From Laedolimicola ammoniilytica (GTDB lineage Bacteria; Bacillota; Clostridia; Lachnospirales; Lachnospiraceae): a stretch of DNA of 64,000 nt. Each line of letters starts with the position of its first letter. The first letter of the stretch is position 1. The stretch spans positions 97,221 through 161,220 of the forward strand of contig NZ_JAOQKC010000008.1 in assembly GCF_025567165.1 (NCBI RefSeq). Reading direction: 5' to 3'. This document shows positions 52,242 through 60,985 of this stretch, in pieces. Made by a program: the position numbers and the translations under genes. The notes beneath the pieces are model-generated. The model ran no database searches, was not told the origin of the DNA, and saw only the letters and a program-made list of their open reading frames with translations.

Positions 52242-53141
52242 TTATTTCGGCAGAAATATGGAAAACGTACTTCCTTTTCCCGGAACGGAAGCAACCTTGA
52301 TATAACCGCCCTCGCCGGATATGATCTGTCGGGCAAGGTATAAGCCGATGCCGACCCCTTCTTGTTTCTGCACACTATTTGAGCGGTAAAAGCGAGCAAA
52401 TATCTTCGCTTGCTCACTTTCCGGGATGCCTGAACCGGTATCCGATATATCGATCCTTGCAAACATTTCATAGCTTACGGCAGAAATAGTAATGGTGCCA
52501 TGCTCTGTATATTTGATGGCGTTGTCTACGATATTAGCCAGCGCTTCCGCTGTCCATTTGAAGTCGAATACAGCAAAAGCATCTGTATCCTGCATTTGCA
52601 AAGACAATCCTTTTTCAGAAGCCTTGGCAGTATATTGTTCTACCACACTTTCAAGCAGCGGCTGCAGCGCTGTCGGCTGGGGGGAGAGTGAAATGATCCC
52701 GTTTTCCAGTCTGGAAAGCTTTACGAGAGAATCGATCAGAAATCGCAGCTTTTCCGATTGTTTGTACAGCGCCTCCACATTTGCCTTCGCCGATGCAGGC
52801 AGAGTTTCCTCCATCAAAAGCTCGCTGTATAACAGCAGGTTTGCAATCGGCGTTTTTATCTGGTGGGAGATGTCCGCAATCAAGGTTTTGATTTTGTCTT
52901 TTTCCTGCGCTATGTTTTGAGAAGATGCTTCTGCGGCGGAAAGATAGTGCGCAAACTTCGTTTCCAATGCAGATAGCTGGCTTTCATCAAAATTGGTTTC
53001 AGAAAAGGAGCCGGTCATGGCAGCGTCCAGCATTCTTTCGATTTCTTCCATCGTTTTTCTGGCCTTTCTCCGCTCCCATAACACAACAGCTGCCGCCGCC
53101 AGAAAACACAGCAGTATGATCACAATGCCGGTTTTATTCAT
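52242..53141 (-). CDS. Sensor histidine kinase with minimal sensor
   Basis: 299 residues. One N-terminal helix (about 5-23) is followed by a short linker, DHp with the phospho-His in DISHQIKTPIANL, and a HATPase domain with IVDNAIKY (N box), DTGSGIP (G1) and GVGIGLYLAR (G2). No extracellular domain is present. Such kinases in resistance modules often sense through the partner ABC permease. It overlaps the regulator gene by 8 bp. Confidence 0.93.
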   Translation of the reverse strand: MNKTGIVIILLCFLAAAAVVLWERRKARKTMEEIERMLDAAMTGSFSETNFDESQLSALETKFAHYLSAAEASSQNIAQEKDKIKTLIADISHQIKTPIANLLLYSELLMEETLPASAKANVEALYKQSEKLRFLIDSLVKLSRLENGIISLSPQPTALQPLLESVVEQYTAKASEKGLSLQMQDTDAFAVFDFKWTAEALANIVDNAIKYTEHGTITISAVSYEMFARIDISDTGSGIPESEQAKIFARFYRSNSVQKQEGVGIGLYLARQIISGEGGYIKVASVPGKGSTFSIFLPK

Positions 53142-53811
53142 CTTTTGTCACCCAGCTATAACCGATTCCATAGACGGTTTTAATGTATTTCTGTGCGCCA
53201 AGCTTATCCCTCAGACGCTTGATCGTAACAGACAAAGCATTTTCATCCACATATTCTGCGCCATCTGTCCAGACCCGGTCGACAAGGTCTCCACGGGTCA
53301 TGGTTCGGCCTCGGTTTTCAACAAGCAGGCGCAGTAATTTTTGTTCTGTTTTACTCAATTCCACTTTTGAATCTCCCACATAAAAGGTCATAGCCTCAAA
53401 GTCAAAGTGAAATAGATCCATATGGATCGGCGCATTTTTATGGCTTGACGCTTGCTTTCGCAGTTGGGTATTCACCCTTGCCCGCAAAACCGAAAGAGAA
53501 AAGGGCTTGGTAATGTAATCATCAGCACCTCTCTCCAGTCCGTCTACGATGTCCAGATCGGTGTCGTTGGCAGTCAGCAGAATAACAGGAACTCCGGGTA
53601 TGTTTTCCTTGACCTCCCGGAGCAGCTCAAGCCCACTGCCATCCGGCAGATTGATATCCAACAGGATCAGGGATACACCGCCGCAAAGCAATTGCTCTCT
53701 TGCCGCTTTTAGATCATGGCAGGATATAATCTGGCGGTCATCTGCTTTCAGCGCTTTGCATAAGCCTTGATTCAAGCCGATATCATCTTCAACAATCAGT
53801 AATTGCTCCAT
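53134..53811 (-). CDS. OmpR-family response regulator
   Basis: 225 residues from the ATG at 53811, with GAGGGA upstream. The receiver domain has LLIVEDD, the phospho-acceptor region LILLDINLPDGSG and a Lys in DDYITKPFSL. The C-terminal winged helix has ENRGRTMTRGDLVDRVW and TVYGIGYSW. The cognate kinase is directly downstream. Likely target is the direct-repeat promoter before the ABC genes. Confidence 0.94.
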   Translation of the reverse strand: MEQLLIVEDDIGLNQGLCKALKADDRQIISCHDLKAAREQLLCGGVSLILLDINLPDGSGLELLREVKENIPGVPVILLTANDTDLDIVDGLERGADDYITKPFSLSVLRARVNTQLRKQASSHKNAPIHMDLFHFDFEAMTFYVGDSKVELSKTEQKLLRLLVENRGRTMTRGDLVDRVWTDGAEYVDENALSVTIKRLRDKLGAQKYIKTVYGIGYSWVTKDE

Positions 53812-53827
53812 ATATCTCACTCCCTCG

Positions 53828-54976
53828 TTATTCAAATACCACCATTATTTCCTTGGGCAATTTTTCGTTCTCACAGTTCAGAAGATAGGCGATTGCTCTG
53901 CTTGCAAATTTGTTTGTTTTCACTGTATCCCAATCGGCAAGCAAAATGACCTCTGCCTTGCCGTTCTCAAAATCTAATGATATTTCGCCCCATTCGCCGT
54001 CGCAGTCTGCCTGATATTCGTAGATTGCGGCGGCGATTTTCTTTTTTCGCTTGATCTTGGATTTCTGTTTTAGCCGGACTGCATGGATTGCGCCCTCGGC
54101 AACCAACAATTCCGTCAACTTGTCCACTGCTTTTCGGTAGGCTCGTTCTGCACCGCTGGCTGTACTGCCCTCAAACATAACCGCCAGTTCTTCAAAGGTG
54201 GGGCGGTCTTTCCATGAGCTGACACGCCCACAGGTCATGCAAATTGCTAACCGTTTTTCAAGCAAGGTCTGTTCCCGGTAATTCAGTTTCTCAAATGCCC
54301 GCTGCACCTTTTCTGCCTGTATGCCGTTCCAGAGGATATCGGTATAGTTCCAGCTATCGTCAAGGGCTACATCCTCGCCTGTTTCCTCGCCGTTCTCGTC
54401 TGTCACATAGAATGGCTGCTGATTGCGGATTCCACGGACAACTTTCAGATATTCTTCCGCAAGGGCAAGATCGCAGTTGTATTTCTTGGAAAATTCGTTG
54501 ACCGCATCCTTGGTATTGTGGTACAGCCAAGCCATTGACCGCACCATTTTGTAATTGGTCAGAGAGGACACCGACCATTTTTCTTCGCCCATGCGAAAAC
54601 GGAGCATAGCATCCCGGATGAACGGGAAAATGTATGTAGCATACTCTGCACCCTTGGCAAGGTCATAGTCCATCAGCTTTTGGAGCATTTGCTCCCGGCA
54701 GGAGAGCTTTATATCTATAAATCGGTCTGTGTCATACAGATCGCCGCCATCCACACCGAGAAAGTCTTTGATGCGCTTGTTAAGCTGCGGCTCGTAGTGG
54801 TGTAGGAAGAATGAGAAATATATCAAATTCTTTTCCTGCAAGGCAGACAGGATATATTCGTTCAGATTGCCCACCGCTGGAGGCTCCGGTTCCAGTTGGA
54901 AGATGCGCTCTGCCGCATAAGGAATGATGCCGTCACCGTGCGGATTGACAGCGTGTTTTGGTATGTATCCGGTCAT
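53828..54976 (-). CDS. Element accessory protein, weakly sigma-70-like
   Basis: 382 residues from the first ATG. The central part (about 110-290) is helical with sigma-like features: a repeated helix pattern, FEKLNYREQTLLEKRLAICM and an HTH-like FEELAVMFEGSTASGAERAY. The last 60 residues are strand-rich. The AAGGAGGT site lies 31 nt before this ATG but 8 nt before an in-frame CTG (55000-54998) that would add eight residues (start MLSDFSWD). The true start may therefore be CTG. Role unknown, possibly control of element genes. Confidence 0.6.
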   Translation of the reverse strand: MTGYIPKHAVNPHGDGIIPYAAERIFQLEPEPPAVGNLNEYILSALQEKNLIYFSFFLHHYEPQLNKRIKDFLGVDGGDLYDTDRFIDIKLSCREQMLQKLMDYDLAKGAEYATYIFPFIRDAMLRFRMGEEKWSVSSLTNYKMVRSMAWLYHNTKDAVNEFSKKYNCDLALAEEYLKVVRGIRNQQPFYVTDENGEETGEDVALDDSWNYTDILWNGIQAEKVQRAFEKLNYREQTLLEKRLAICMTCGRVSSWKDRPTFEELAVMFEGSTASGAERAYRKAVDKLTELLVAEGAIHAVRLKQKSKIKRKKKIAAAIYEYQADCDGEWGEISLDFENGKAEVILLADWDTVKTNKFASRAIAYLLNCENEKLPKEIMVVFE

Positions 54977-55044
54977 GTCCCATGAAAAATCACTCAGTAT
55001 AGCGCACCTCCTTTCGGTTCTTTCTCTATCAATATCGACAGTAA

Positions 55045-55677
55045 TTATGCATCGAACTTTTTGTTAGTAGTATTATTTTCGTCGTCCATCATATCACTTA
55101 GCACGGCAAAAGCTTGGCTCAGCGGCACAGCCTTAGAAGTCCAGTTTTTCAAACTAAACAAGTTGGAAGATTCATCAAACACATCAAATTCGTCTGTCCC
55201 ATCAGTGATTTTCTTCAAGTACAACATTTCTATCAAATACAAAGCTCCCAAGATATTTAGTACATTCTCCTGCTTTGCTTGCTTCAACTGCTCATAGCGG
55301 TTGTGCTTGACATCTGTAAATGCTCCCCACCATTGCAACGACTGTGCGGGCTGGGTAATATCCCAATTCATAAACGGTTGTATTTCGATATCGTATTCCT
55401 GTACACTGATTTTTTGATTTTTTATATCCGGTGTGTTGGTCAAAATATACTGTGCATAGTCTGCAACCGTTTTTCGATCCGTTGTATTGAAACCGCAAAA
55501 CTCTTTGAATACAGTATCCAACTCTGCCCCTATGGCTTGAATTAAGAGGGCATATCCGTTAGAAAATGCATCAAAATTGTCCTCATGTAGTTCTACAAAC
55601 TCTATTGATTCAACAAAACGCTTTTCGAGCATTAAGTAGTATTTCCAATGATTCTGACTAAGTTCTTTTCTATTCAT
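55045..55677 (-). CDS. Unknown protein with WWxxFxxVKHxR motif
   Basis: 210 residues from the ATG at 55677 (AAAGGGA upstream). It is strongly AT-rich. Predicted all-helical, with LQWWGAFTDVKHNRYEQLKQ followed by a helix (NILGALYLIEMLYL). The KHxR pattern after paired Trp resembles a widespread HEPN-like family of unknown function. It overlaps the upstream DUF6076 gene by 8 bp. A defence or toxin role is possible but unproven. Confidence 0.65.
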   Translation of the reverse strand: MNRKELSQNHWKYYLMLEKRFVESIEFVELHEDNFDAFSNGYALLIQAIGAELDTVFKEFCGFNTTDRKTVADYAQYILTNTPDIKNQKISVQEYDIEIQPFMNWDITQPAQSLQWWGAFTDVKHNRYEQLKQAKQENVLNILGALYLIEMLYLKKITDGTDEFDVFDESSNLFSLKNWTSKAVPLSQAFAVLSDMMDDENNTTNKKFDA

Positions 55678-56797
55678 GTTTGTCCCTTTCTTTGTATATT
55701 TTTGCACTTGCTTCCTTTTTCAAAGCCGCCTGGTCCATTTCTTTTTCATAAGCTCCCTTGGCATAGGCTACATTGCTCAATGCCCGGAGCATCTTATCTT
55801 TTGCCAGCTTTTTCATAACCTCTGCAAGATCAGCGTCCAGAGTACCACGCTTCACATAGCGGTTTATGGTGTTCAGCCGTTTCTCATAAATCTGTTTCAC
55901 CGGATGATCGTCCGCAAGCTCCCGTTGTTCTCTGCCTTTCAGGTTGCCGATCTGCCGACAGGTGCGGTGCAGCTTGTCCCCCGGTGCATAGCCGCCACAG
56001 TATTTGGTGTGCCGTGCGTTGGTGGTCAGAAACCACTTGCCGCAGATTTTGCATTTCTTTGGTGCATGACCAACACACAGGCCCTCAAAGAGATCAGACC
56101 GGAACATCCCTACAAAGGATACATAGTGCATCCGCTTGACCAGCTTCGCAACTTTTTCGCCGGGACGGATGACGGATACATACTGAACGGAATTGTTCAG
56201 GGTAGACATCCAGGTATTGCCTTCCGTGATGGAAAACTCCGGCGGGAAATAGCTGCCGAACATTTTTGCAAAACCCTCTGCGGTGCGGTCTGCTTCGTTG
56301 CCGTCTGTTTTTTCTGCAAAATCAAGCATGGCCGTTTGGTATTCCCCAAGGGAGTATGCCAGATGCCCGAAAACTGCGGTATAGCGTTGGAGCATCATCG
56401 CATCGGTAAAGTTCTGGATTTCTTCAAATTGCAAAGAATTGGTTGCGGCTTTTATGGCAAACTCCACATATTTCAGCGCATTGTCCACAGTAAAGACTTT
56501 TTCAATCCGTTCTCTGTGCTTTGAGATATTCATATAGGAGAACGGCGGTGTTTGACTGAGAATATCGAGCATCGTCAGAGCAGCTTCCTTTGCAATAGGA
56601 CAGAGTGCAGAAGCATCCTGTCCGGCGTTTAATATTCCAAGAAGCAGATTGATTTTCTCGCATTGCTCGTTTATTTTTGCAATGGTATTCACAGGAACAT
56701 TCAGTGCATCACAGGCAAGCGTACCGACAGGAAATGTTTTGCTCTCATATATGACCGTATCCTGCCAGAAATCCAATGTCATCAATTCTTGATTCAT
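55670..56797 (-). CDS. DUF6076-type protein with CGNR-like zinc finger
   Basis: 375 residues from the ATG at 56797, with AGGAGGG 6 nt upstream. The N-terminal ~230 residues are helical without known motifs. Residues about 255-280 have a zinc-knuckle pattern (KKCKICGKWFLTT, then HTKYCGG). A basic helical C-terminus with KGREQRELADDHP and repeated Lys-rich helices follows. It is a common accessory gene of gut mobile elements. Nucleic-acid binding is likely, function unknown. It is divergent from the primase gene. Confidence 0.7.
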   Translation of the reverse strand: MNQELMTLDFWQDTVIYESKTFPVGTLACDALNVPVNTIAKINEQCEKINLLLGILNAGQDASALCPIAKEAALTMLDILSQTPPFSYMNISKHRERIEKVFTVDNALKYVEFAIKAATNSLQFEEIQNFTDAMMLQRYTAVFGHLAYSLGEYQTAMLDFAEKTDGNEADRTAEGFAKMFGSYFPPEFSITEGNTWMSTLNNSVQYVSVIRPGEKVAKLVKRMHYVSFVGMFRSDLFEGLCVGHAPKKCKICGKWFLTTNARHTKYCGGYAPGDKLHRTCRQIGNLKGREQRELADDHPVKQIYEKRLNTINRYVKRGTLDADLAEVMKKLAKDKMLRALSNVAYAKGAYEKEMDQAALKKEASAKIYKERDKHE

Positions 56798-56877
56798 GCT
56801 TGCCCTCCTGTCCTGTTTTTTCATTTTTCTAATTATATCATGTAAATGTGAAGAAATCTACGTCCTCAGATAAGTTG

Positions 56878-57173
56878 NNNNNNNNNNNNNNNNNNNNNNN
56901 NNNNNNNNNNNNNNNNNNNNNNNNNNNNNNNNNNNNNNNNNNNNNNNNNNNNNNNNNNNNNNNNNNNNNNNNNNNNNNNNNNNNNNNNNNNNNNNNNNNN
57001 NNNNNNNNNNNNNNNNNNNNNNNNNNNNNNNNNNNNNNNNNNNNNNNNNNNNNNNNNNNNNNNNNNNNNNNNNNNNNNNNNNNNNNNNNNNNNNNNNNNN
57101 NNNNNNNNNNNNNNNNNNNNNNNNNNNNNNNNNNNNNNNNNNNNNNNNNNNNNNNNNNNNNNNNNNNNNNNNN
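56878..57173. other. Assembly gap (296 N)
   Basis: It lies inside the CHC2 primase gene. The 5' fragment (from 56848) and the 3' fragment are in different frames across it, so the gap length is probably not exact. Confidence 0.98.
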
Positions 57174-57662
57174 AATGAGGACTATTTTTTCTGCTTCGGC
57201 TGCGGAGCCAAAGGGGATGTGATCGACCTTGTGGCAAGGCTGTTCAATCTGAGCAGTTATGAAGCAGCGCAAAAGCTGGCTTTGGACTTCGGGCTTGACC
57301 CGAAACCGCCCACTGCCGCAGCTATGGTCAAGCCGAAGCGTCCCTATATCCGTCAGTTCCGGGAGGATGAAATGCTGTGCTTCCGGGTGCTGACGGATTA
57401 TTTGCATCTGTTGGAAGATTGGAAAGTGCGCTATGCTCCCAAGACACCGGAAGATGCTCTGGATGACCGTTTTGTGGAAGCCTGCCAGATGCACTGCCAT
57501 ATCGAATATATGGCAGATGTGCTGACGGTGGGTGATCTGGAAGAACGGGTGGCATTGGTGGACAAGCTGATGCAGGACGGCAAAATTGCTTTTCTGCAAG
57601 AGTATACCGCACAAAAGAAAAAGGAGGTGGCGCACCATGGCGAAGAACCGGAAAACGCCTGA
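57174..57662 (+). CDS. CHC2 zinc-finger primase-like protein (5' part in gap)
   Basis: 163 residues visible. It opens with FFCFGCGAKGDVIDLVARLF, the second half of a CHC2 zinc finger as in DnaG and mobile-element primases. The first Cys-His half should lie in the N run. The likely N-terminus KKSTSSDKL is at 56848-56877. The rest is helical and acidic. It overlaps the next gene by 26 bp. Probably starts element replication after transfer. Confidence 0.8.
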   Translation, partial: NEDYFFCFGCGAKGDVIDLVARLFNLSSYEAAQKLALDFGLDPKPPTAAAMVKPKRPYIRQFREDEMLCFRVLTDYLHLLEDWKVRYAPKTPEDALDDRFVEACQMHCHIEYMADVLTVGDLEERVALVDKLMQDGKIAFLQEYTAQKKKEVAHHGEEPENA

Positions 57663-59028
57663 TATGAACTTGCCCATGTGGTTTGACGGGCAGAACATCA
57701 ACGAAGCTCTGTTTTGTGAAGAATTTCTGCAAGAGCGCAGGATCATCTTCGCAAACGGAGCTTTTTTCACGCCCGATGGTCGAGTGACGGACGATCTTCC
57801 TCTGCGTGGGGAGATTTACGACAAGCTGAAATTCTGTGCCGTAAACAATATCCCCCGGAAGATCACCAACATTCTGGAAGTGCTGAAACTGGAAGCGCAA
57901 GTGCCGGACTTTCCACCGGAGCAGGATCGGATTCATTTGTCCAACGGTACGCTGCTATTGAACGGCACATTTACCGAGGGCAGACCGGCTATCGTGCGGA
58001 GCCGTTTGCCGGTTGCTTACAATCCCGATGCTACTGCGCCGGTGATCTGGCTGAACTTTCTGGATAGTTTGCTTTACGCCGAGGACATTCCAACTTTGCA
58101 GGAGTTTATCGGCTATTGCCTGATTCCCTCCAACAAGGGGCAGCGCATGATGGTGATTAAAGGCAACGGCGGCGAGGGTAAATCTCAAATCGGTGCGGTA
58201 CTGTCTACCATCTTCGGCACGAATATGAAAGACGGCAGCATCGGCAAGATTTCTGAAAACCGCTTCGCCCGTGCCGATTTGGAACACATTCTCCTGTGCG
58301 TGGATGATGATATGCGGATGGAAGCTCTGCGCCAGACCAACTATGTAAAATCCATCGTGACAGCACAAGGCAAGATGGATTTGGAACGTAAAGGCAAGCA
58401 GAGTTATCAGGGCTGGATGTTCGCCCGATTGCTGGCATTCAGCAACGGTGATCTGCAAGCCTTGTATGACCGCAGCGACGGATTTTATCGCAGACAGCTT
58501 GTGCTGACCACCAAGGAAAAGCAGGTGGACAGAGCTGATGATCCTGATCTTGCAGAGAAGATGAAAGCTGAAGCCGAGGGTATCTTCCTGTGGGCATTTG
58601 AAGGCTTGCAGCGGCTTGTTGCCAACAACTTTAAGTTTACGGAGAGTGACCGCATCCGTGAAAATCGGGAAGCGGTCAAGCGTGACAACAACAATATCTT
58701 TGATTTCATGGAATCAGAGGGATATATCCGGCGCAAAGCGGATGCGTCCATCAGCTCCAAGGATTTCTATGAAATCTACCGGATGTGGTGCGAGGAAAAC
58801 TCCCTTGCACCGCTGAAAGCCCGCAGCTTCAGCGACGCCATGATTGCCAATGCCAGAAAATTCAATCTGGAGCATTGCAACAACATCACCAACTCTGCTG
58901 GACGGCGGGTTTGGGGATTCATGGGAGTGGAAGCCATTGCACGACCTCATATAAATGGGTTTTACGGAGATTCGCCGTGTACGTACGTACCGGAGGACAT
59001 TCCGGAGGAATGGCGGCAGGTCGAGTAA
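57637..59028 (+). CDS. P4-type primase-helicase (DUF5906-like)
   Basis: 463 residues from the ATG at 57637, preceded by AAGGAGGTGG. An N-terminal D5/P4-like region is followed by an SF3 helicase core: VIKGNGGEGKSQIGAVLS (Walker A), LEHILLCVDDDMRMEAL (Walker B) and a later motif around LLAFSNGDLQAL. A winged-helix end (about 370-430) follows. With the CHC2 protein it forms an autonomous replication module. Confidence 0.9.
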   Translation: MAKNRKTPDMNLPMWFDGQNINEALFCEEFLQERRIIFANGAFFTPDGRVTDDLPLRGEIYDKLKFCAVNNIPRKITNILEVLKLEAQVPDFPPEQDRIHLSNGTLLLNGTFTEGRPAIVRSRLPVAYNPDATAPVIWLNFLDSLLYAEDIPTLQEFIGYCLIPSNKGQRMMVIKGNGGEGKSQIGAVLSTIFGTNMKDGSIGKISENRFARADLEHILLCVDDDMRMEALRQTNYVKSIVTAQGKMDLERKGKQSYQGWMFARLLAFSNGDLQALYDRSDGFYRRQLVLTTKEKQVDRADDPDLAEKMKAEAEGIFLWAFEGLQRLVANNFKFTESDRIRENREAVKRDNNNIFDFMESEGYIRRKADASISSKDFYEIYRMWCEENSLAPLKARSFSDAMIANARKFNLEHCNNITNSAGRRVWGFMGVEAIARPHINGFYGDSPCTYVPEDIPEEWRQVE

Positions 59029-59293
59029 ATCCCATTGCTGGTACGTATGTACGCAGCAAAAGAGCGTGAAACGCTTGTTATAGAAACAGCACACATCCTC
59101 TCGTTCGGGCTGTTTCTATGTCCACATGCTTTTGAAAAAGTGTCTGTGGACACCGGCTGCAAGAGGAAGTTGACACAGAACAGCTTCATGCAGACGGGCT
59201 GACCATGGGAAAAGGCGCAGACATTTTCGCCTTGGTCAGCAGAGGTCACCGCAGTGACCGCATTCCCCCTCGGGAGAGCCCTCGGAGAGCCCA
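59029..59293 (+). other. Hairpin-rich non-coding region before oriT
   Basis: No gene. Perfect hairpins are TAGAAACAGC/GCTGTTTCTA (59081-59118), GTGTC/GACAC (59140-59153) and GGTCAC/GTGACC (59244-59259). Such clusters usually accompany transfer or replication origins. Confidence 0.6.
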
Positions 59294-59358
59294 CGGCACT
59301 TTGCAGCCAGTATGGATGAAAGTGTCATAGTGGGTTATTACACTTTGAAAAAGTGCCG
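59294..59358 (+). other. Candidate MobV-type origin of transfer (oriT)
   Basis: CGGCACTTT (59294-59302) pairs with AAAGTGCCG (59350-59358). Inside, AAAGTGT (59319-59325) pairs with ACACTTT (59340-59346). Between these lies TAGTGGGTTA (59328-59337), close to the pMV158-type nick region TAGTGTG/TTA. It ends 47 bp before the MobV relaxase gene, the usual place. Confidence 0.65.
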
Positions 59359-59405
59359 TTCTCCAGCCTTCCGCTGTTGCAAATCTCAAAGAAAGGAAAA
59401 ATCCA

Positions 59406-60695
59406 ATGGCAAGAAATGATGGAATAGACCGTACCGTAGCCAGAAATCAGGACTTGGAAACACCGGCTGATGTGGCGAAGGTACAGGAACACAATGAGCG
59501 TGAAAAGGACAGCTACAGCAATCAGGACATCGTGCCGGAACGCACTTCTCTGAACGTCCATTTCAAAGCACCCACGGACGATTATGTAAAAATGTTTGAG
59601 CAGATGGAACAAGACGGCGTGATCTCCACCAGAGGTCTGAAACCGGATGCCGTCAAATACGGTGAGTTGGTATTTGATGTGAATTCCGCTTATTTCTACA
59701 ATCATGGCGGCTATGAATTTGCGAAACAGTTTTATGCCGATGCCTACAAAGCTGCTGCGGAGATCGTAGGTGGTGAGCAGTATATCCTCTCTGCTGTGAT
59801 GCACGCCGATGAGCGCAACCGAGCAATGTCCGAAGCTTTGGGCGAAGATGTGTACCACTACCACCTTCATGTGGTTTATATCCCGGTGGTGGAAAAGCAG
59901 ATCCTTTGGTCGAAGCGATGCAAGGATGAAGCCCTCCGGGGAACCGTTAAGGAGGTCATCACACAGGTCAGCCGCAGTAAGAAATGGGAGTCCAAGCCGG
60001 TGCTTGGCGAGGACGGAAATCCCATGCTCAACGCAAAAGGGAAAAAGATTTTGAAGTCATCCTACAGTGTGTTGCAGGATGACTTTTTCAATTTCATGCG
60101 AGCTGCCGGATATACCGATGTGGAGCGTGGAGAACGTGGAAGCACCGAGGAACATCTGACTGTGACCCAGTTCAAGGTGCAGGCAGAACAGCAGCGGCTG
60201 GAAGCTGTGACCGGGCAGGTGGCACAGGCAGAACAGAATTTGGAGGATGCCAAAGCTGCCACAGCAAAACAGAAAAAGAAACTGGAATCTTTGCAAAAGG
60301 AAACCAAGGCGGCAAAGACCATTGCGCTGACAGTGCAGGACATTGAAGTAATGGGCAAAAAAGCCACATTCGGAAACAATATCACGCTGACACCGGATGA
60401 ATGCGACACACTCAAACGCTATGCGGTCAATGGCATTATCGCCAATGCTGACAACAAGCGTCTGAAAGAAAAACTGGCTTCCGCAGAAAAGACGGTTTCC
60501 ATCTGGAAGCAGCGGTATGAAGCGGTAAACGAAAAATATATGGAACTCAAACAGAAAGCCCAACCCTTTCTGGATGCACTGGAAATCGCATCCGAAAAGG
60601 TTCGGGCTTTTATCAATTCTATCCTCATCAGAGGAAAGCAAACACAGGAACACGAACACCCTGCCCGGAAGCGTGGACAGGATATGGAACTTTGA
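59406..60695 (+). CDS. MobV-family relaxase (plasmid recombination/mobilization protein)
   Basis: 429 residues, with AAAGGAAAAATCC upstream. The N-terminus contains VQEHNEREKDSYSN (motif I) and ERTSLNVHF. The histidine block is SAVMHADERNRAM and YHYHLHVVYIPV, the MobV HxDE and HxHxV metal-binding motifs. Residues about 255-310 and 355-390 are coiled coil. It nicks oriT and pilots the strand through a helper conjugation system. Full length. Confidence 0.93.
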   Translation: MARNDGIDRTVARNQDLETPADVAKVQEHNEREKDSYSNQDIVPERTSLNVHFKAPTDDYVKMFEQMEQDGVISTRGLKPDAVKYGELVFDVNSAYFYNHGGYEFAKQFYADAYKAAAEIVGGEQYILSAVMHADERNRAMSEALGEDVYHYHLHVVYIPVVEKQILWSKRCKDEALRGTVKEVITQVSRSKKWESKPVLGEDGNPMLNAKGKKILKSSYSVLQDDFFNFMRAAGYTDVERGERGSTEEHLTVTQFKVQAEQQRLEAVTGQVAQAEQNLEDAKAATAKQKKKLESLQKETKAAKTIALTVQDIEVMGKKATFGNNITLTPDECDTLKRYAVNGIIANADNKRLKEKLASAEKTVSIWKQRYEAVNEKYMELKQKAQPFLDALEIASEKVRAFINSILIRGKQTQEHEHPARKRGQDMEL

Positions 60696-60710
60696 TGGAG
60701 GAATCGCCTA

Positions 60711-60896
60711 TTGAAGAAATATTATGAGGAAGCGAAATATAATGCGGCATTTGACCGCTGTGTGGATGTTATGAGCCAGATGCTCCAGAAATATGGACAT
60801 CAGGTTTTGGATAAATTGGAACAGGACGCACCGCAGGGAGTGGAGCATTCCGAGGAAAGTAATCAAGCGCAGCTTCTGACGGATAAGGCTGCATAA
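60711..60896 (+). CDS. Small accessory protein with TTG start
   Basis: 61 residues. TTG start preceded by TGGAGGAATC at suitable distance, 15 bp after the relaxase. It is helical and charged (YYEEAKYNAAFDRCVDVMSQ, then MLQKYGHQVLDKLEQD). It is probably translated with the relaxase. No family recognised. Confidence 0.65.
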   Translation: MKKYYEEAKYNAAFDRCVDVMSQMLQKYGHQVLDKLEQDAPQGVEHSEESNQAQLLTDKAA

Positions 60897-60908
60897 AATT
60901 TGCAATTT

Positions 60909-60957
60909 ACACGTTGCGTATTCGCTATGGCTATGCTATAATGATTACGCAACGTGT
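60909..60957 (+). promoter_or_regulatory. Promoter enclosed by a 12-bp perfect inverted repeat
   Basis: ACACGTTGCGTA (60909-60920) and TACGCAACGTGT (60946-60957) flank TTGCGT (60914-60919), 17 bp, TATAAT (60937-60942). The left arm contains the -35 and the right arm the start region. A T-run follows, so the same DNA may also end upstream transcripts. Confidence 0.75.
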
Positions 60958-60985
60958 ATTTTTTGCTTTTGTGGAGAAAAGACGG

